64,000 nucleotides of DNA. Origin: Citrobacter sp. Res13-Sevr-PEB04-36. GTDB taxonomy: Bacteria > Pseudomonadota > Gammaproteobacteria > Enterobacterales > Enterobacteriaceae. Under the pieces are notes generated by a model that searched no databases, was not told the DNA's origin, and was given only the letters and a program-made list of their open reading frames with translations. The stretch's first letter is position 1, and the number at the start of each line of letters is the position of its first letter. Where the stretch lies: the NCBI RefSeq assembly GCF_015672735.1, contig NZ_JADABY010000055.1, positions 1 to 64,000 on the forward strand, written 5' to 3'. Position numbers and translations under genes: made by a program. Positions 63,449 to 64,000 of the stretch are shown one piece after another.

Positions 63449-64000
63449 ATGAGACGAGAACTTGCCATTGAATTTTCACGCGTAACCGAAGCGGCGGCGC
63501 TGGCTGGCTATAAATGGCTGGGACGCGGCGATAAAAATACCGCCGACGGCGCAGCGGTGCACGCCATGCGTATTATGCTCAACCAGGTCAATATTGACGG
63601 CACCATCGTGATTGGCGAAGGTGAAATTGATGAAGCGCCGATGCTGTTTATTGGTGAAAAAGTCGGTACCGGTCACGGCGATGCCGTAGACATTGCGGTC
63701 GACCCTATCGAAGGTACGCGCATGACGGCAATGGGCCAGGCGAATGCGCTGGCGGTCCTCGCGGTTGGTGACAAAGGCTGTTTCCTCAACGCGCCGGATA
63801 TGTACATGGAGAAGTTGATTGTCGGCCCTGGAGCCAAAGGGGCTATCGACCTGAACCTGTCGCTGGAAACGAACCTGCGTAATGTCGCCGCCGCGCTCAA
63901 CAAGCCGCTAGGCGATCTGACCGTGACTATTCTGGCCAAACCTCGCCACGATGAGGTGATCGCCGAGATGGCGAAGCTTGGCGTTCGCGTGTTCGCCATT
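63449..64000 (+). CDS. glpX: Fructose-1,6-bisphosphatase class II GlpX (partial, 3' end cut by window)
   Basis: The first 184 codons of GlpX run without a stop to the window edge. MRRELAIEFSRVTEAAALAG is the expected N-terminus. GEGEIDEAPMLF and VDPIEGTRMTAMGQ are metal-binding motifs of the lithium-sensitive phosphatase family. It is a gluconeogenic bisphosphatase, and as third gene of glpFKX it supports growth on glycerol. About 150 residues are missing. No frame damage is seen in the visible part. Confidence 0.96.
   Translation, partial: MRRELAIEFSRVTEAAALAGYKWLGRGDKNTADGAAVHAMRIMLNQVNIDGTIVIGEGEIDEAPMLFIGEKVGTGHGDAVDIAVDPIEGTRMTAMGQANALAVLAVGDKGCFLNAPDMYMEKLIVGPGAKGAIDLNLSLETNLRNVAAALNKPLGDLTVTILAKPRHDEVIAEMAKLGVRVFAI

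Overview
The window is chromosomal DNA of an enteric bacterium of the Citrobacter/Salmonella/Escherichia group. Nearly every housekeeping protein is almost residue-for-residue like its E. coli K-12 counterpart, and the gene order is that of the E. coli btuB-murI to glpX segment (about 88-90 min), here in inverted orientation. REP/BIME and ERIC repeats, an OxyS RNA, a B12 riboswitch, ARG boxes and Met boxes fit the same group. The accessory content differs from K-12 and most suggests Citrobacter or a close relative; the species cannot be fixed by eye.

Layout. Positions 1-225 hold the P2 and P1 promoters of an rRNA operon that reads out of the left edge. Next come murI-btuB with its cobalamin riboswitch, trmA, yijD-fabR, sthA and oxyR with the divergent sRNA OxyS. 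The arginine block argH-argB-argC / argE, ppc, eptC and yijO follow. From 18.5 to 28.2 kb lies the frw/pfl locus: frwC-frwB-pflD-pflC-frwD on the minus strand, and ptsA-fsaB-gldA divergent on the plus strand. Together these encode a fructose-type PTS with its own phosphorelay, a glycyl radical enzyme (GRE) with its activase, an aldolase and a dehydrogenase. From published work on E. coli PflD this is the 1,5-anhydromannitol branch of anhydroglycolysis.

From 28.28 to 36.88 kb, where K-12 has yijE/yijF, a second and apparently uncharacterised GRE system is inserted: a DeoR-family regulator, a GRE of the GCVE eliminase type, its radical-SAM activase, a NagB-like deaminase, a NagA-like deacetylase lacking one conserved active-site His, and a NagE-like EIICBA. 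It looks like an anaerobic pathway for an N-acetylated amino-sugar derivative that may share FsaB and GldA with the adjacent pflD pathway. This is the most promising undescribed system here.

katG and metF follow. A second accessory insertion between metF and metL carries a LysR regulator, a carboxymuconolactone-decarboxylase-family protein, a periplasmic 5'-nucleotidase homologue and an InsA-like zinc-ribbon protein. After metL-metB and metJ, a third insertion carries a GPH-family transporter and a KdgM-family porin with a possible KdgR box. The right end is core genome: rpmE, priA, cytR, ftsN, hslVU, menA, rraA, zapB, glpFK and the start of glpX, which is cut by the window edge.

No tRNA, CRISPR array, prophage or complete insertion sequence was seen. 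All gene calls look intact except glpX.
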